The translations under genes and the position numbers were made by a program. A stretch of 64,000 nt of DNA from contig JABSRT010000013.1 of assembly GCA_013214945.1 (NCBI GenBank), forward strand, positions 59,415 through 123,414, written 5' to 3'. Position 1 is the first letter of the stretch, and each line of letters starts with the position of its first letter. Source of the DNA: Gammaproteobacteria bacterium. Its GTDB lineage: Bacteria > Pseudomonadota > Gammaproteobacteria > Enterobacterales > Psychrobiaceae. Positions 62,630-64,000 of this stretch are shown piece after piece. The notes under the pieces are model-generated. The model had not been told where the DNA came from. It did not search any database and worked only from the letters and a program-made list of their open reading frames with translations.

Positions 62630-64000
62630 ATGAAAAAGAAACCTCTCATTATCGCACTTGGTTTATCTAGTACTATGGGGCTTGCGGGTTGTAATAGCAG
62701 TAGTGACTCCATCGATAATACAGAAGCACCTGCCACCTATAATGTCACCGCTATTGATGGTTACTTGAAAAATGCTCAAGTTTGGCTCGATTTAAATGAA
62801 AATAACCAACATGACGCGGGCGAGCCTCAAGCAATTACCGGTGATGGTGGTAAAGCCACTCTTGATGTCACTGGTATTGAAAACCCAGAGCTTTATCCTC
62901 TTATCGTCCGTGCAATCAAAGGTAAAACAGTTGATGAGTCGACCGGCAATACCGTTGCCTCAAACTACACCATGTCAGCTCCCGCTGGTGAACAAGATAT
63001 CACCCCGCTTTCCACTTTTGTTCATATAAAATTAGTACAAGCAACCGACGCATTAGATCCAGGACTAAGTGATGAAGAAAAAGCAGAAGCTATCGCCGAG
63101 GCAAAAATAATCGCAGTTGCAGAAATAGCCGATGAGCTTGGCATAGATCAAGCAGAAGTATTAGGCGATTTCATTGCCGATGGTCATGAGGAAGCAGCTT
63201 TTAGTGCTCGTAGTATTGTCGCTTCGAATTCATTACCAGCAACAACAGCTGAGCTTGAAGCCGCTGCAAGTGGCACTGATAGTACTTTTTTAACGGACGC
63301 CTCAGCCATAAACACAAAAATAAAAACAGAACTTGACGCTGCCGAAATCGATTCGACAATCAATTTAGACACTATCGTCTTTAACCAGCTTGGTAATGCC
63401 GATATTGATTCCGATGGTGATGGCGTCGCCGATAATGATGATGCCTTTGCCAACGATCCTACAGAGTGGTTAGATTCAGATGGTGACGATCAGGGTGATA
63501 ATGCCGATTTAGACGATGATAACGACGATGTACCTGATCTTGAAGATGAAATGCCATTTGACGCAAGCGAGTCTAAAGATTCAGACAACGACGGCCTTGG
63601 CGATAATGCTGATGAAGATGACGATAATGACAGTGTTGTTGACACCGAAGATGCCTTTCCATTTGATGGTACTGAAACCCTCGATAGCGATAATGATGGC
63701 ACTGGCAATAATGCCGATACCGACGACGATGGCGACAATGTGCTTGATGATGATGACGCATTCCCGTTAGATGCTACTGAAACTGTCGATACCGATAATG
63801 ATGGCACAGGTAATAATGCCGACACCGATGATGATGAAGACGGTACTCCAGATGTGGATGATGCTTTCCCATTAGACGGCTCTGAAACATTAGATACTGA
63901 TAACGACGGTACGGGCGATAATACCGATACCGACGACGATGGCGACAATGTACTTGATGATGCTGACGCATTCCCGTTAGACGATTCTGAAACAATAGAT
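62630..64000 (+). CDS. Acidic lipoprotein with Ca-binding tandem repeats, 3' end missing
   Basis: The frame opens with an ATG at 62630 and is still open at the window end, giving 457 residues. It begins with a lipoprotein signal, 'MGLAGCNSSS' with Cys22. A region of about 250 residues follows, starting 'NVTAIDGYLKNAQVWLDLNE', a form seen at the start of some Alteromonadales repeat lipoproteins. From about residue 282 it runs into acidic 35-residue repeats such as 'DTDNDGTGNNADTDDDGDNV' ending in 'DAFPLD'. These are thrombospondin type-3-like calcium-binding units. A surface-anchored Ca-stabilised stalk is the inference. The C-terminal domain lies outside the window. Confidence 0.85.
   Translation, partial: MKKKPLIIALGLSSTMGLAGCNSSSDSIDNTEAPATYNVTAIDGYLKNAQVWLDLNENNQHDAGEPQAITGDGGKATLDVTGIENPELYPLIVRAIKGKTVDESTGNTVASNYTMSAPAGEQDITPLSTFVHIKLVQATDALDPGLSDEEKAEAIAEAKIIAVAEIADELGIDQAEVLGDFIADGHEEAAFSARSIVASNSLPATTAELEAAASGTDSTFLTDASAINTKIKTELDAAEIDSTINLDTIVFNQLGNADIDSDGDGVADNDDAFANDPTEWLDSDGDDQGDNADLDDDNDDVPDLEDEMPFDASESKDSDNDGLGDNADEDDDNDSVVDTEDAFPFDGTETLDSDNDGTGNNADTDDDGDNVLDDDDAFPLDATETVDTDNDGTGNNADTDDDEDGTPDVDDAFPLDGSETLDTDNDGTGDNTDTDDDGDNVLDDADAFPLDDSETID
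63473..63997 (+). repeat. Five 105-bp tandem coding repeats, continuing past the window
   Basis: Repeat starts at 63473, 63578, 63683, 63788 and 63893 are exactly 105 bases apart, and the next begins at 63998. Later copies are closer to each other than the first, which suggests recent expansion at the downstream end. Confidence 0.92.

Noticed and set aside
63473..63997. CRISPR or non-coding satellite array
   Set aside because: The 105-base period is a multiple of three, the frame is open throughout, and the units encode acidic Ca-binding motifs with no unique spacers.

Overview
The window is a chromosomal segment of a marine-type gammaproteobacterium, most likely order Alteromonadales (Colwellia/Thalassotalea/Shewanella-like). 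The reasons are the SthA, Fpr, NudE, YrfG, Hsp15/Hsp33 and PckA set around a complete type II secretion (T2SS) operon, a long-form isocitrate lyase, an alr-dnaB pair, and moderate base composition. Genus assignment is inference. No rRNA, tRNA, CRISPR array, complete insertion sequence or prophage was seen.

Layout. 1-4.3 kb: AraC-type regulator tail, RhtB exporter, unknown small protein, urea channel, DsbC, Tsx-like outer-membrane channel. 4.5-7.1 kb: alr and dnaB. 7.2-13.8 kb: a four-gene operon read as mksB-mksE-mksF-mksG, a MukBEF-like SMC complex with a TOPRIM nuclease subunit. This is a Wadjet-type (JetABCD) plasmid-defence system lying immediately upstream of dnaB, and it is the most notable item here. 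A divergent gene of unknown function for a two-helix membrane protein follows (14.0-15.4 kb). A decayed, internally deleted relic of a paralogue of that gene lies 4 kb away at 18931-19044.

15.6-18.7 kb: a lipoprotein and a large secreted protein with seven FG-GAP blades, seven 23-residue Ca-binding repeats and an LruC domain. 19.2-31.4 kb: cold-shock protein, YkgJ-like protein, His phosphatase, RhtB exporter, a 1411-residue SNF2 helicase, two LysR regulators, an EamA transporter and isocitrate lyase. 31.5-36.0 kb: DUF4240 protein, selD-mnmH (selenouridine in tRNA), a third RhtB exporter, a 189-bp hairpin-rich inverted-repeat element, and a spermidine-synthase-fold protein. 36.3-42.9 kb: a chemoreceptor with duplicated CHASE3 domains, sthA, a DksA-like protein, cysQ, nudE and yrfG.

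43.0-54.3 kb: gspC to gspN, all twelve genes on the minus strand. 54.6-62.3 kb: hslR, hslO, pckA (with a CRP-like site), a 58-residue Cys-rich protein not previously called, a MAPEG protein, fpr, an MFS transporter and an acyl-CoA transferase. 62.6 kb to the end: an incomplete acidic lipoprotein gene with 105-bp tandem repeats.

How it fits together: most of the window is housekeeping and central metabolism (glyoxylate shunt, gluconeogenesis, redox balance, protein folding). The accessory parts are the Mks/Wadjet operon with its neighbouring membrane-protein gene and relic, the calcium-repeat surface proteins (possible T2SS cargo, inferred), and several small repeat elements. Motif positions are counted by eye and approximate.
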